From a virus: 34,018 bases of DNA. The stretch is taken from the IMG/VR virus record IMGVR_UViG_3300023179_000301, positions 1-34,018 of that record; one strand, written 5' to 3'. Below, one piece after another: positions 1 through 9,475 of the stretch (position 1 is its first letter; the number at the start of each line of letters is the position of its first letter). Made by a program: the position numbers and the translations under genes. The notes below the pieces were generated by a model, which was given only the letters and a program-made list of their open reading frames with translations, did not search any database and was not told the origin of the DNA.

Positions 1-47
1 CAACAACCGGCGATGTCGACAAAGATGAACGACAGATGTATTTGTAA
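1..47 (+). CDS. C-terminal end of an upstream gene (partial)
   Basis: An open frame enters from the left edge and ends at a TAA at 45-47, directly before the ATG of the next gene at 48. The visible residues are about 15 and polar (ending DKDERQMYL). The tight TAAATG junction is the same arrangement used elsewhere in this window (for example at 11743-11748), which suggests a real gene end. Nothing can be said about function. Confidence 0.35.
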   Translation, partial: TTGDVDKDERQMYL

Positions 48-1511
48 ATGGGATATGCCGTCAACATTGGAATGTCAAAATCCATAGGAAATGGCCATGG
101 ATCACAAGAAATGCGACCCTTAAGCGAGGAAGTGGGACTTGACAAATTTATACAAGATCGCAATAGTCAAACATATCTGGACTCTGTATTTTCTGGAGAA
201 AACATAAAATTTAGCGATGATATTGCAACAAGAGAAAAACAAATAAAGGCAGAATTATTTTCTAGGATATACATGAATCATGTCATTCAACAAATATCGG
301 GAAAAATTATATTTCCTGAAGTCAATCAAACTCAGGGACTGAGTCAAGAATTGCAAGATACATTGAATGACATAAAAACCAGGATTCATACAATTGGAGA
401 TGTTCACATGTCTTCGGCATTTACTCCGTCAAGATTTCCTGGTTTTTCCGCTGGAAGAAAAATGACGGATGACATCGAAAAAGAAGGAAGTGAAGGAGAA
501 ATCAGAGTCAGAAATAATACATTTTACAGCCGTATTGAATACGCAAGACAAAAAGCAGATAGATACAAAAGAACCTCATCTGTTACTCCCGATAATTTTA
601 CTGTGGAGTCCATTTATTCTCCGGAAATGGAAAAATCAGAAAATCCCCAGTACGATGTGTTGGACGCAGTAGCGAGGAACTCGCACGCATTGATTGAGCC
701 TTCATGGTTGATTATGAGGGATATTATTCCCGGTATAAATTCATTTAAAAATGGAACACCACAGCCTTTTTTTGAACAAGTGGTAAAAAAAATACAGTAT
801 GTGCGCACACCTCAAGGTGTAAAAATTTCAATACCAGGAAATTCACCAAGCGACTTGTTAAAAAACGCCGCATTGGTGCTTTATGACAAATATCTTGAAG
901 AAAAATCAGAATACGAAAACTGGGCAAATAATCCTCAATATAATGATATTCGCAATAAAATACTAACAACCATATTTGAAGAAGCACAAAAAGATCCAAA
1001 TTTAAAAAATAAAATATCTCCACAAAATCCTAACATAACAGTTCAAGATGTTGCAGATTATCTTGTAGATTTTAATAAATCAACAAGATCAGACGTAATA
1101 TCACTAATAAAGAACGCTACTCAATCAACCGGTATTAATGCGAGTGATGCAAATAGGGCAATGCTTTGGGGCGTACATCTTGCAAGCAAAAGGGAAGGAA
1201 TCGAACAATTAACACCACAAAGAAGGGCAGTACAAGATTCCAATGACATTTACATGTTATTTCCTCAATTAACTGCAGCCATGACCGGTTGTTTTGAGAT
1301 AGAAAAAAGCAGAGTGGGATTGGGAGTATTTTCCAGTGCAAATGATAGACAATCAAAAATAGACACGGTAAAAACAAACTTGACTTTTGGAGACTGGGTT
1401 AAAAAATCATTAGAAAAAATAACAAATTCTACAAATAGAACGCCGCAGCAACAGCAGCTAGCGCAATTGTTCAAAGATGTTGATAATGCGATGCAATTTG
1501 GATTTTCCTAA
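48..1511 (+). CDS. Hypothetical phage protein, 487 aa
   Basis: I do not recognise this protein. It has no signal peptide, membrane segment or obvious catalytic motif. It is polar and predicted mostly helical, with a Gln-rich stretch (RTPQQQQLAQ) near the C-terminus at about residues 465-475. The start at 48 immediately follows the upstream stop codon. No strong ribosome binding site is visible, and an in-frame ATG at 72 is an alternative start. It is the first of a run of large unknown proteins ahead of the head genes. By position it could be a virion, portal-associated or internal head protein, but the sequence does not show this. Confidence 0.75.
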   Translation: MGYAVNIGMSKSIGNGHGSQEMRPLSEEVGLDKFIQDRNSQTYLDSVFSGENIKFSDDIATREKQIKAELFSRIYMNHVIQQISGKIIFPEVNQTQGLSQELQDTLNDIKTRIHTIGDVHMSSAFTPSRFPGFSAGRKMTDDIEKEGSEGEIRVRNNTFYSRIEYARQKADRYKRTSSVTPDNFTVESIYSPEMEKSENPQYDVLDAVARNSHALIEPSWLIMRDIIPGINSFKNGTPQPFFEQVVKKIQYVRTPQGVKISIPGNSPSDLLKNAALVLYDKYLEEKSEYENWANNPQYNDIRNKILTTIFEEAQKDPNLKNKISPQNPNITVQDVADYLVDFNKSTRSDVISLIKNATQSTGINASDANRAMLWGVHLASKREGIEQLTPQRRAVQDSNDIYMLFPQLTAAMTGCFEIEKSRVGLGVFSSANDRQSKIDTVKTNLTFGDWVKKSLEKITNSTNRTPQQQQLAQLFKDVDNAMQFGFS

Positions 1512-1522
1512 GGATTATGAAA

Positions 1523-2176
1523 ATGAGCAATATATTGAATTTTTCTAATATTTCCAGTGCAGCATTTGGACATTGGATAGTGCTTCCAAATGGAAAAATA
1601 TCGTATATGTTAGGAAGCATGCATGAAAATCATCCTCACAAAAAAATTCGCGACACTACATCTAACATAAAAGGCATAAAAAAAATTTCTGTCCACGGGT
1701 TGGAATCTGAACATTACGAAGATGGATCATACAAAATTGGAATTCAAGTCGTAAAACATGGAAAACTTGAAGATTTATCAAATTTAATACAAAGAGAATT
1801 GCTTCAGCAATCCAAAATAATTCACTCAAAAATAAACGGACACAATTGCAAAACAATTTTATTTAAAAATTCAAACATAAAATTGCAAATTATTGATCAC
1901 GGAAGTTATCAACTTCTTGTGTTACGTGAAGCCAATCATCATCCGGTTTCGTGTCACATAAAAAAAACCGACAGTGAAGAAAACAATGACAATAATTTCA
2001 TAAAAATTGCCGCAGAATACCTTGCGCATGAAAATCACAGGACTTCTCTTGCAATACATGGAAATGGTATCATTAGTCATGCACCTGATCATATAATGTT
2101 TAATATAAGCCCAATATTATATTGGCCATCTCATGAAAGAAATCTGTTTTTTCGCACTCCAGATGTTGCATTTTAA
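1523..2176 (+). CDS. Hypothetical phage protein, 217 aa, His-rich
   Basis: The function is not recognised. An AAGGA sequence at 1510-1514 sits 8 bases before the ATG at 1523 but only 2 bases before the in-frame ATG at 1517, so 1523 is preferred. The N-terminal part (about residues 15-40) reads FGHWIVLPNGKISYM followed by several His residues. This faintly resembles small phage proteins that begin with a Gly-Trp-Ile/Asp-Gly-Lys pattern and a downstream His, but the match is too weak to name. The rest alternates beta-like and polar segments. It lies 11 bases after the previous gene and 23 bases before the giant HD protein, apparently in one operon. Confidence 0.7.
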   Translation: MSNILNFSNISSAAFGHWIVLPNGKISYMLGSMHENHPHKKIRDTTSNIKGIKKISVHGLESEHYEDGSYKIGIQVVKHGKLEDLSNLIQRELLQQSKIIHSKINGHNCKTILFKNSNIKLQIIDHGSYQLLVLREANHHPVSCHIKKTDSEENNDNNFIKIAAEYLAHENHRTSLAIHGNGIISHAPDHIMFNISPILYWPSHERNLFFRTPDVAF

Positions 2177-2199
2177 GAATTCAAGGACAGAGGAACAAT

Positions 2200-5100
2200 A
2201 TGCAGTCGACAACGGAGCAAGATGCAATCCCATTTTTTTCAATTCCAGAAAGAACGATGCCTTCTGTTGATTCGTTATCAAGTGATGAACTTTCAGGAAT
2301 TTTTGATTATCTGGATCCAAAATTTTTTCATTTGCCAATTGAACAAGTATTGCCTTCATACTTGAAAAAAGAATCGGCAGTATTGCATGAAGAAAAACAA
2401 TTTTCAAATGGATTAAAAGAAATTTTTCCGTCAAAGGTTTTTTCAGATCAGGAAATTCAAGAAATTTCTACAAAATTGTTTGCATTTATGAAAATGTATG
2501 CATATTGCAATAAAAAAAATATTCCCATACAAGATTGTGAAACATTGCTTTCCCTTATCACAAATATTTACACTTCTGACCAAATTATCAAATTTGGAAA
2601 TCTGATAACAAAAACATACAAAATTATCATGGGATTGCTTGATTTTCATCACAGAATCGGCAAGTTCAACTTCTATGTCAAAAATCCAGACATGCTTTTC
2701 CCCGAAGAAGATATTGAAGCGGAACAATGGGGACAAGGAGCATATTCAAAAACGGGTGTATGGTCTTATGGCAAGCAAGATATGGCATTTTTGCCAACTG
2801 TTCGTGCAACGTTTGTTGCAAATGGTCGTCACCCTCATCATGATTTTGAAATGTCGGTGTTGCAAGATGCCATCATGGAAGGCAAAATTATTGTCACTTC
2901 TGAGTTTATTGACAAGCAAATGATATTCACAAAACATGGATACATTGAAGAATCAGAAAGGAAGCAGCATCAACGCAGTGCATTTCTTTATGTATTCAAT
3001 CAAGCAAAACAAATGTCAAATTGGCATAAGTATTCAAACAAATACATGAATACGTTGCGATGTGAAATAAAAAACAACCGTCAAAACAAAATTTTTTCAG
3101 TTTCTTGCAGGACATTCAAAGGGCTATCTGGATTGGACGAACACTGGATATTGGAAATATATAATTTGCACGGCAAAAAAATTGGACACATTACCACAAA
3201 TTTCAAAGAAACAGATTTCATAAAACACGTTGCTCGTCCGTGCGCTGCATTCATTTCTTCGTACATGATGTCAGAACTGGCAGTGTATGTGTATTGTGCA
3301 GCAAAAAATGCTCCATTGCCTCATGAGGCCATTTGCGCTCCAAATTCGAATCCTTGGAGTGCCATGCGAATCGCAGGCAACATTCACTATTTGCCATCAT
3401 CTTCAACGGGACAACTTGCCTCTTCAGCAACAATGATTCAGCCATCGTATTTTCCGACAAGATCAATGCATCCTGTGTTGAATATATTGTTAAATGAAAA
3501 AGAAAATGAAAACAACAAAATTTTCAATCCTAATTTGTGGTGGGAAACATTTCAATCAGCAGTTTCAATAAAAAAAATATCACAGGATGCATATCGAGTA
3601 GAATATCCCGGAAGCAATTATCATGTTGATGTTGAAAAAAAGGAAATTCATAAAGGATATTTGATTACACTCGCAAATGATTTTTTTGAACAAATTCAAC
3701 AACTATTCATTCCTGCTGATCAAGAAGACGAAAATAACTTGCTGGGAATTGTTGCGTTTGCTCGATGCATGAAAATAAGAAATGCTCCATCTTTTGAAGA
3801 ATTTGGGTTTTTTGTCAATAATGATGAGCTTTTTTGGAATTCCAAGGAGAAACTTAATTCAGAGCCTTCAATTGGAATGCCAAATAAATTGCCGCCTTTG
3901 TCAATTCCAGAAAAACCTATTTCCTACAGTATAAATAATTCTTCAATGACATTTGTCAAATTTTCAAACATGAATGAAATAAACGGAAATCTTACAAAAT
4001 ATTTGAAAACATTTGAAAGAAATGAATTATTGGATGTTTCCCAGGAAACAAACTCAATAAATGATTATGAAAATTTTTTTCACAGCGTATTGAATTTCTA
4101 CGATTCAAATATTTTGTCAACTCGCATTGTTGATCAAGAAAATGCAATGCAAATGATAAATATTGCGCCAATTATTCAAGCAGTTCATTCATTGTCTGTT
4201 CATGCAAACAAAAAAATGATTGTTCCTCAATTGGTAAAAGTAAATGAATTTGGTCAACATGAAGACAAATCTGCAAAACCTACGCAATTTCAATTTATTA
4301 AAATTGAAAATCAAAAATTCAATTTTTCATACAAGATTATTCTGCATTCAGAAAAAATCATGAGGAATACTCGCTCTCCAAGCAAAGTAAAAAAAATAAT
4401 TGTAAGTGACTTTTCCAAGAATTATTCATTTTCAATAATATGCGAAGACATCAAAAACAATCCCATTTTTGTTTACAAGCCTCAAAGACAGTTTTCATTT
4501 GGAAACGTAGACATATTCTCAAACATAGAAATGATCATTTGCGGCTATCTTCCCGATTTTATTTTTTGGGTGAACACAGATGGCATGAACATCCACAAAA
4601 ACATGAGGATATCTACGGGAAATTACGCCAAAACAATGGAAAAGATATCAATTGCCTCGAAAGACGCGACAGTGAAATGGAACATGCCGTTTTCGCCGAG
4701 TTGCACCATGATGAGCGCTCAATACGAAACGGTAAAATCCTGGATCACCAGGCAGTTTCCCTCGCTGAAAGGAATGAAGCAAGGACCAGGACATGGAAAT
4801 TTTGATGTGTTAACACACATGTTGAATTGCGCAACCCTTGTAGACGTAGTGCGATCAGATGGATATTGTCCAGCAGCACAAATCAACAATGATCGCATGA
4901 CAATGATTCTTCGTGTTGCCGCAGTGTTGCACGATGTTGGAAAAGCCTCAAAGGAAGATGGAGGTGTTGGCGGAATTTCCGAAGATCATCCAAGATACTC
5001 GTCAATTCTTGCAGAGCCTCTTGCGTCAGAATTCTATTTCGATCCCGAAGAAAAAAATCTTTTATTGAAGCTTATCAGATATCATGATGTTTTTGGAAAA

Positions 5101-6291
5101 GCGCAAACAGGAAAAATAGGGTCAATTGACGAGGCAATTTCTCATGTAGCAAAAATCTCCGGAGATGTGTTGTCCGCAGACATGTTGTATCACATTTATC
5201 GTTGTGATGTGGACAGCATTCCTGCTTTGGGAATAGAAGGCAAGAATGTTGCCGAAGAAATATCTGAGCATACCTTGGTTTCTGCGGAAACATTATTAAA
5301 CATGGTAAAAGAATATATTTCGGTCAATAAATTTGAACCGATTGACATGCAACAAATATGGACCGAAGACAGAAAGTTGTTTTCAGGGAAAAAAATTCCT
5401 ACGCAAGGAAGAAAAACAATACTTTCCGGTGAATTTGTGCAAAAAGTAAATGATTTTTCGGAAACACATGCGCTGTTTACCGGAGAAAAACCAAATCAAT
5501 TATACAATCCACAATATTTTAAAAAAATAAAATTAATGATAAAACAAATTAAAATAAGTCCTGATATTTCACATGCGCGAGATTTGGGAATGCATTATGA
5601 TGGGGCTACTGGATCTGTGGCACGATGTTTCATATGGACAACTAGGGATTTTGTAAACAAGATGTTTTTCAATGGGGTAAAAAATTACATAGGATTGTCA
5701 TACTCTGGCATACACGCACTTGTAAACTCTCCCATTGGCAACAAGAAATCTATTGCCTCGATACTCAGTACAGAGAACAATTATGAAAAAATAATTGATG
5801 ATAAATTTCTCTTGGTATTTGATTATCATGCTGGAAAAATCATTGATCAAAATGATGCCGAAGAATTAATGACTGTATGGAAAAAATGGAAACAATACAA
5901 GGAAGGATTTTCTGCATTTTCATTGACTGTAAATGAAATAGACATGTTTGACATGAATTCATTGGCACTTCATCTGGGGTATTCAACAATAAGAAATAAC
6001 GACGGAACAATTGTTTGTCTTGATCCACGAAGAATTGCAATAATTGGAGCGTATGAAATAACAGATAGCAAATCGCAAGTTGCACCAAGTGTTTTTGCAA
6101 CCAAAAGTTACTATGGAAGTAATCCTGCAACCATTGAAGTGCTTCTTTCATCGGGTCACGCGGAAAAAGTGATTTTACCCAAAATTAATTTTTCAGAAAT
6201 ATTTCTGGAAACAAATCATACTCATTATTTTGACAAAAATGCATGGGATGGCGTTCCGATGGAAGAGTCATACAAAAGGGAATTAGCATGA
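2200..6291 (+). CDS. Giant HD-domain phosphohydrolase protein, possible C-terminal ADP-ribosyltransferase-like domain, 1363 aa
   Basis: The start is an ATG behind AGAGGAACAAT. Residues 1-860 are not recognised. Residues about 860-1010 carry an HD-superfamily metal phosphohydrolase pattern: H865 and H873, then LHDVGK with H911-D912, then H930, then YHD with H962-D963, and D1003/D1005. In this family the His and Asp residues bind metal and hydrolyse phosphate esters of nucleotides or RNA. The spacing resembles the HD domain of bacterial CCA-adding enzymes. Residues about 1128-1290 end in ALHLGYSTI (1256-1263) and VCLDPRRIAIIG (1272-1283). This resembles the end of ART-like domains appended to phage head-morphogenesis (MuF-type) proteins, but no canonical R-S-E triad is assigned. 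The last codon overlaps the next start (ATGA). A virion or injected protein is inferred from context only. The HD call is fairly sure and the ART call weak. Confidence 0.8.
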   Translation: MQSTTEQDAIPFFSIPERTMPSVDSLSSDELSGIFDYLDPKFFHLPIEQVLPSYLKKESAVLHEEKQFSNGLKEIFPSKVFSDQEIQEISTKLFAFMKMYAYCNKKNIPIQDCETLLSLITNIYTSDQIIKFGNLITKTYKIIMGLLDFHHRIGKFNFYVKNPDMLFPEEDIEAEQWGQGAYSKTGVWSYGKQDMAFLPTVRATFVANGRHPHHDFEMSVLQDAIMEGKIIVTSEFIDKQMIFTKHGYIEESERKQHQRSAFLYVFNQAKQMSNWHKYSNKYMNTLRCEIKNNRQNKIFSVSCRTFKGLSGLDEHWILEIYNLHGKKIGHITTNFKETDFIKHVARPCAAFISSYMMSELAVYVYCAAKNAPLPHEAICAPNSNPWSAMRIAGNIHYLPSSSTGQLASSATMIQPSYFPTRSMHPVLNILLNEKENENNKIFNPNLWWETFQSAVSIKKISQDAYRVEYPGSNYHVDVEKKEIHKGYLITLANDFFEQIQQLFIPADQEDENNLLGIVAFARCMKIRNAPSFEEFGFFVNNDELFWNSKEKLNSEPSIGMPNKLPPLSIPEKPISYSINNSSMTFVKFSNMNEINGNLTKYLKTFERNELLDVSQETNSINDYENFFHSVLNFYDSNILSTRIVDQENAMQMINIAPIIQAVHSLSVHANKKMIVPQLVKVNEFGQHEDKSAKPTQFQFIKIENQKFNFSYKIILHSEKIMRNTRSPSKVKKIIVSDFSKNYSFSIICEDIKNNPIFVYKPQRQFSFGNVDIFSNIEMIICGYLPDFIFWVNTDGMNIHKNMRISTGNYAKTMEKISIASKDATVKWNMPFSPSCTMMSAQYETVKSWITRQFPSLKGMKQGPGHGNFDVLTHMLNCATLVDVVRSDGYCPAAQINNDRMTMILRVAAVLHDVGKASKEDGGVGGISEDHPRYSSILAEPLASEFYFDPEEKNLLLKLIRYHDVFGKAQTGKIGSIDEAISHVAKISGDVLSADMLYHIYRCDVDSIPALGIEGKNVAEEISEHTLVSAETLLNMVKEYISVNKFEPIDMQQIWTEDRKLFSGKKIPTQGRKTILSGEFVQKVNDFSETHALFTGEKPNQLYNPQYFKKIKLMIKQIKISPDISHARDLGMHYDGATGSVARCFIWTTRDFVNKMFFNGVKNYIGLSYSGIHALVNSPIGNKKSIASILSTENNYEKIIDDKFLLVFDYHAGKIIDQNDAEELMTVWKKWKQYKEGFSAFSLTVNEIDMFDMNSLALHLGYSTIRNNDGTIVCLDPRRIAIIGAYEITDSKSQVAPSVFATKSYYGSNPATIEVLLSSGHAEKVILPKINFSEIFLETNHTHYFDKNAWDGVPMEESYKRELA

Positions 6292-7061
6292 AAATCCCTG
6301 TTGTCTCACAAAATTTTACGTTGAATAATGATGAGTCTTCAATTGTTCAAAGTCAATTTGGTCAACTCTTGAAAGATACGGAAAACAAGGATTGGTCAAA
6401 ATTTTTCATTGATGATTTGTCAAAAAAACTCAAGCAATATAAATCAACAATTCCGCAAAACATTTTGTCTCGTCCCGAGCAAGTCAGGGAAATGATGGCA
6501 TGCTTGGGAGTTCAGCGAGTTGATTTGCCGAAAATGCCAAATGGGAATCATGTAACATGGTGGTATTTTTTGCAGTTTAAATCATGTCTTTCGTGTGTTT
6601 ATCTTTCAAAAAAAGATGCATCGTATCCATTGAAAAGAAAATGTCTTAATCCAAAAATTCAATTTCCAGAATTTATTGTGTATTCGTCAAGTCTTGACAC
6701 ATGTACTCATTGGCGAGCAGGATATGATGATGAACGAATCGAAGAACAGAAATCAATGGGCATGAATGAATCATCATTTATTTGGGCATCCCTTGTTGCA
6801 TTGGGAATATCGGAAAAGCCCACGACATTGCTTTTGCCGATGGTGGGAATCCCACAAATATTTCGTGCTACTCCCGAAGTTATTCACGCGACAGAAATAC
6901 ACAACAGTATTATTTATGATTATCTTCAATTGTATTACCTCAAGCAAGCAGGATACAAAATTGATGACGAAGAGTTTCAAAGTGCGCCTTTGGAAAATCT
7001 TCCAATCATAAAAGCTGAAAATTTTGACACAAATGTCGTACAATCTGGGGTAATGATATGA
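6288..7061 (+). CDS. Hypothetical protein with a Cys3-4/His cluster, 257 aa
   Basis: The start is the ATG of an ATGA overlap with the giant HD gene, which implies translational coupling. An in-frame upstream start at 6243 would overlap it by 49 bases and is less likely. The middle of the protein has C100-x2-C103, then C119, then C139-x-H141 followed by Trp. This spacing could bind zinc or an iron-sulfur cluster. The remainder is mixed alpha/beta, with no membrane segment. It ends in another ATGA overlap with the following gene, so three consecutive proteins (2200-8824) are probably made together. The family is not recognised, and a partner role for the HD protein is inferred only from coupling. 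Confidence 0.72.
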   Translation: MKIPVVSQNFTLNNDESSIVQSQFGQLLKDTENKDWSKFFIDDLSKKLKQYKSTIPQNILSRPEQVREMMACLGVQRVDLPKMPNGNHVTWWYFLQFKSCLSCVYLSKKDASYPLKRKCLNPKIQFPEFIVYSSSLDTCTHWRAGYDDERIEEQKSMGMNESSFIWASLVALGISEKPTTLLLPMVGIPQIFRATPEVIHATEIHNSIIYDYLQLYYLKQAGYKIDDEEFQSAPLENLPIIKAENFDTNVVQSGVMI

Positions 7062-8824
7062 CCATGAAAAATCTTAAAAAATCACAAAAAGATATCTTGC
7101 CCATTAATTGGTATTGGCCTAAGAACGAGGAGGATTTTTCTCGCCTGAGTGACAAAATTGTGGAAAACACAACCACCATAGACAATGACAAAAAAATTGC
7201 CAGTAATACCGAAAAAATCATCAATGACGCAAAAAAGAAGTTAAGCGGCAAAACGGTAGCCGGAAGACTTGTCACTGCTGACGATTTTGAAAAATTGCTT
7301 TCAAGTTCTGTTGAGCAAAACGCAAAAGAAATGGCTTTTGGAGAAAAAACAGGCAAACCCAAAGGATACAATGCGGCAATGCAAATAGCAATTTCCGGAC
7401 GAATGCTTGCAATGCAAAAAGCCATTGCAAGAGCCGGAATTCCTGATCAATTCATGTTTGTGGATGATGAAAACAAAGAACTTAAAAAAAAAATAAATAC
7501 TGATGTTTTGCAAAAAGCCAAAACAAAAAAACGCGATCTCTACACAAGAAACGGATTCTCGATTCCTCCGGGAAGTTTAAGCTACATGGATGTTCCCAAA
7601 AAAACGCTTGGGATCATTCCTGAAATCGTTCCTCAATGGGGAGCAGACCCCGTTGACCCGGCAAATCCTGAAAAAGTAACGTATTCAGGAGCCAAAGGAG
7701 CAATTGGAAGAGCGGCACAATTTCCATTAAACATTCTTGCATTTGCCGCAATGTATGGATTAGATATTGCAAATGCAACATATTCTGGTGCTACGGGAGG
7801 ACGCAGCATTCCCGGATTATACAGAAGGGAATACGCGAATGAAGGAGATGCTGCATACAATCCCAATCCAGCTGCACAACAGAATATAATATATGTAAGT
7901 CCTCTTCAAAGATTCTTGCAGGGACAGGGGGCTTTGGCATCAAGGGTCATGGGCGCACAAATTCGCGAAACAAATCCCAATGGCAGTCCAGTCACTGAAA
8001 AAGATCCAGGAATTTCATACAACAGCCAGAAAAACATATACGAGCAGAATCCCATGCCTCCTGCCACAATAACAGATTCAAAAGGAAATCAAATTCCCAA
8101 TCCGGATTATGAAAAGTTGCCAGACAAGCAAGTCTGGTCCAGAAATCCATGGTGGTGGGGAGGGGGATTCCCTACATTGCAACAAAGGGGATCAGAAGAT
8201 CCAAGTATCATTATCTCTAACGGAAGAAGAACTAGAGTATACACAGACCCTAAAATGAAGCAAAAGGCAAGGACCGAACACGAACAACAGTTCGATTCCG
8301 ATTCTTACAGGTCATATCTTAATTCTTTGTTTGATTCTTTGCGATTACAATATGGGAAAAGCTTTGCTGACAAAGACCAGAATCATCTGGATCATTGGAA
8401 TATCATACCGGAAGAATGGGAACAAGAAAAAGCCCAGCCATTTTTTAATTCAGTCAATTATGAAGCCTTGGAAAATCAGTACAAAAAAGACTTTGTTGAA
8501 AAACATGTCAATGAAGCAAAAGACCAATGGAACTCCATGTATGATCCGACAAAGGAAGGATTGACTGCCGCTTCGGGAAGAATAATTACCCCGAAGGCAA
8601 AACGTTTTTCCACAAAAAGAATTGTCGAAGGATTTCCAAGTCCAGATCCTACCAAATGGAAAGGTCATCAATCCGCCGTTTTGGATAATTTTCGCACAGA
8701 AATGTTGGATCCAAATCAAATTTCTCAAGATCCATTTTGGCAACATGCTTTTTCACATAGCATCGGTAACACTAAATTGCATGTTGCGACAAATCCAGAG
8801 TTCACGCATACTCCAAAACCTTAA
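7058..8824 (+). CDS. Hypothetical phage protein, 588 aa, with a Gly/Ala-rich hydrophobic segment
   Basis: It starts in an ATGA overlap with the previous gene; a second in-frame ATG lies at 7064. The first 150 residues are charged and helical. Residues about 205-250 hold a Gly/Ala-rich, moderately hydrophobic stretch (GAIGRAAQFPLNILAFAAMY) that might insert in or lie on a membrane, or pack in an assembly. The second half is rich in Pro, Asn, Trp and Gln, with a WWWGGG cluster at about residue 365, and looks like an extended structural protein. No catalytic motif is seen. The family is not recognised. A virion or ejected internal protein is plausible from context only. Confidence 0.72.
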   Translation: MTMKNLKKSQKDILPINWYWPKNEEDFSRLSDKIVENTTTIDNDKKIASNTEKIINDAKKKLSGKTVAGRLVTADDFEKLLSSSVEQNAKEMAFGEKTGKPKGYNAAMQIAISGRMLAMQKAIARAGIPDQFMFVDDENKELKKKINTDVLQKAKTKKRDLYTRNGFSIPPGSLSYMDVPKKTLGIIPEIVPQWGADPVDPANPEKVTYSGAKGAIGRAAQFPLNILAFAAMYGLDIANATYSGATGGRSIPGLYRREYANEGDAAYNPNPAAQQNIIYVSPLQRFLQGQGALASRVMGAQIRETNPNGSPVTEKDPGISYNSQKNIYEQNPMPPATITDSKGNQIPNPDYEKLPDKQVWSRNPWWWGGGFPTLQQRGSEDPSIIISNGRRTRVYTDPKMKQKARTEHEQQFDSDSYRSYLNSLFDSLRLQYGKSFADKDQNHLDHWNIIPEEWEQEKAQPFFNSVNYEALENQYKKDFVEKHVNEAKDQWNSMYDPTKEGLTAASGRIITPKAKRFSTKRIVEGFPSPDPTKWKGHQSAVLDNFRTEMLDPNQISQDPFWQHAFSHSIGNTKLHVATNPEFTHTPKP

Positions 8825-8848
8825 ATTATTAGCTCATTGGAGAAAATC

Positions 8849-9472
8849 ATGGAAACATCAGCACAAAAAAGATATGAAGCAAAATTAAAAAGCAGAAATG
8901 AAAGAAAAGCATTGTTAAATCTTCATAATGCAAAAAACAAAATGAGAAGAAATCCACTGGAACGAAGTTTGACGAACAAAATCAAAAACAGCGTTGCGCG
9001 TTTGGAAAAAAGCGGCAACTCGTTTGAAACGGCAATTCCCATGCCAACGATCATGGGAGGAAATGCCTTCGATTGGGACGCGCCAAAGGCAAATACATTT
9101 GTCATTGTTCCCATAAACAATAAGAAATCTTCTCTTCATGGAAGATTTGTTGTACTTGAAAAAATGGAAAATGGCTTGTACAAAATTGCGAAAAAAGATC
9201 ACCGCAAGAAAATGTCCGAGGAGGAGGAGAAAATGGAAGAAAAAAAGCGCAAAATTGCCGACACTGATCTTGACAAAGAACGTATCGAAAAGGCCAACAG
9301 GGCTGCTGCATATTCAAGATCATATATGGTCAATTCTCCCGGTGGAACACATGCAAGGGGTCTTGCTCCATCATCGGTAAGAAAAATGCGAAGATTGAAA
9401 ATGTCTCTAGCTGAACAAATTGTTCACGAAAGACGTAATAGATTGGAAAAAGCACTGGATAAATGGAAGTAA
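8849..9472 (+). CDS. Hypothetical basic, highly charged protein, 207 aa
   Basis: The start is the ATG at 8849 behind TTGGAGAAAATC. A TTG start 12 bases upstream would put the initiator on top of this ribosome binding site. Residues 1-60 are strongly basic (Lys/Arg/Asn). A short beta-like section follows (FVIVPINN, then GRFVVLEKMENGLYKI). From about residue 120 a Lys/Glu-rich helix, probably coiled coil, runs into a basic tail. The composition suggests nucleic-acid or acidic-protein binding, for example packaged with DNA, but no family is recognised. It ends 3 bases before the endonuclease gene. Confidence 0.68.
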   Translation: METSAQKRYEAKLKSRNERKALLNLHNAKNKMRRNPLERSLTNKIKNSVARLEKSGNSFETAIPMPTIMGGNAFDWDAPKANTFVIVPINNKKSSLHGRFVVLEKMENGLYKIAKKDHRKKMSEEEEKMEEKKRKIADTDLDKERIEKANRAAAYSRSYMVNSPGGTHARGLAPSSVRKMRRLKMSLAEQIVHERRNRLEKALDKWK

Positions 9473-9475
9473 TTC

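Noticed and set aside
4440-4805. Plus-strand 121-codon frame inside the giant HD gene
   Set aside because: It is an alternate-frame shadow rich in His and Arg, without a start signal, wholly inside a gene with a clear domain.
8837-8848. TTG as start of the basic 207-residue protein
   Set aside because: It overlaps the GGAGAAA ribosome binding site that serves the ATG at 8849.
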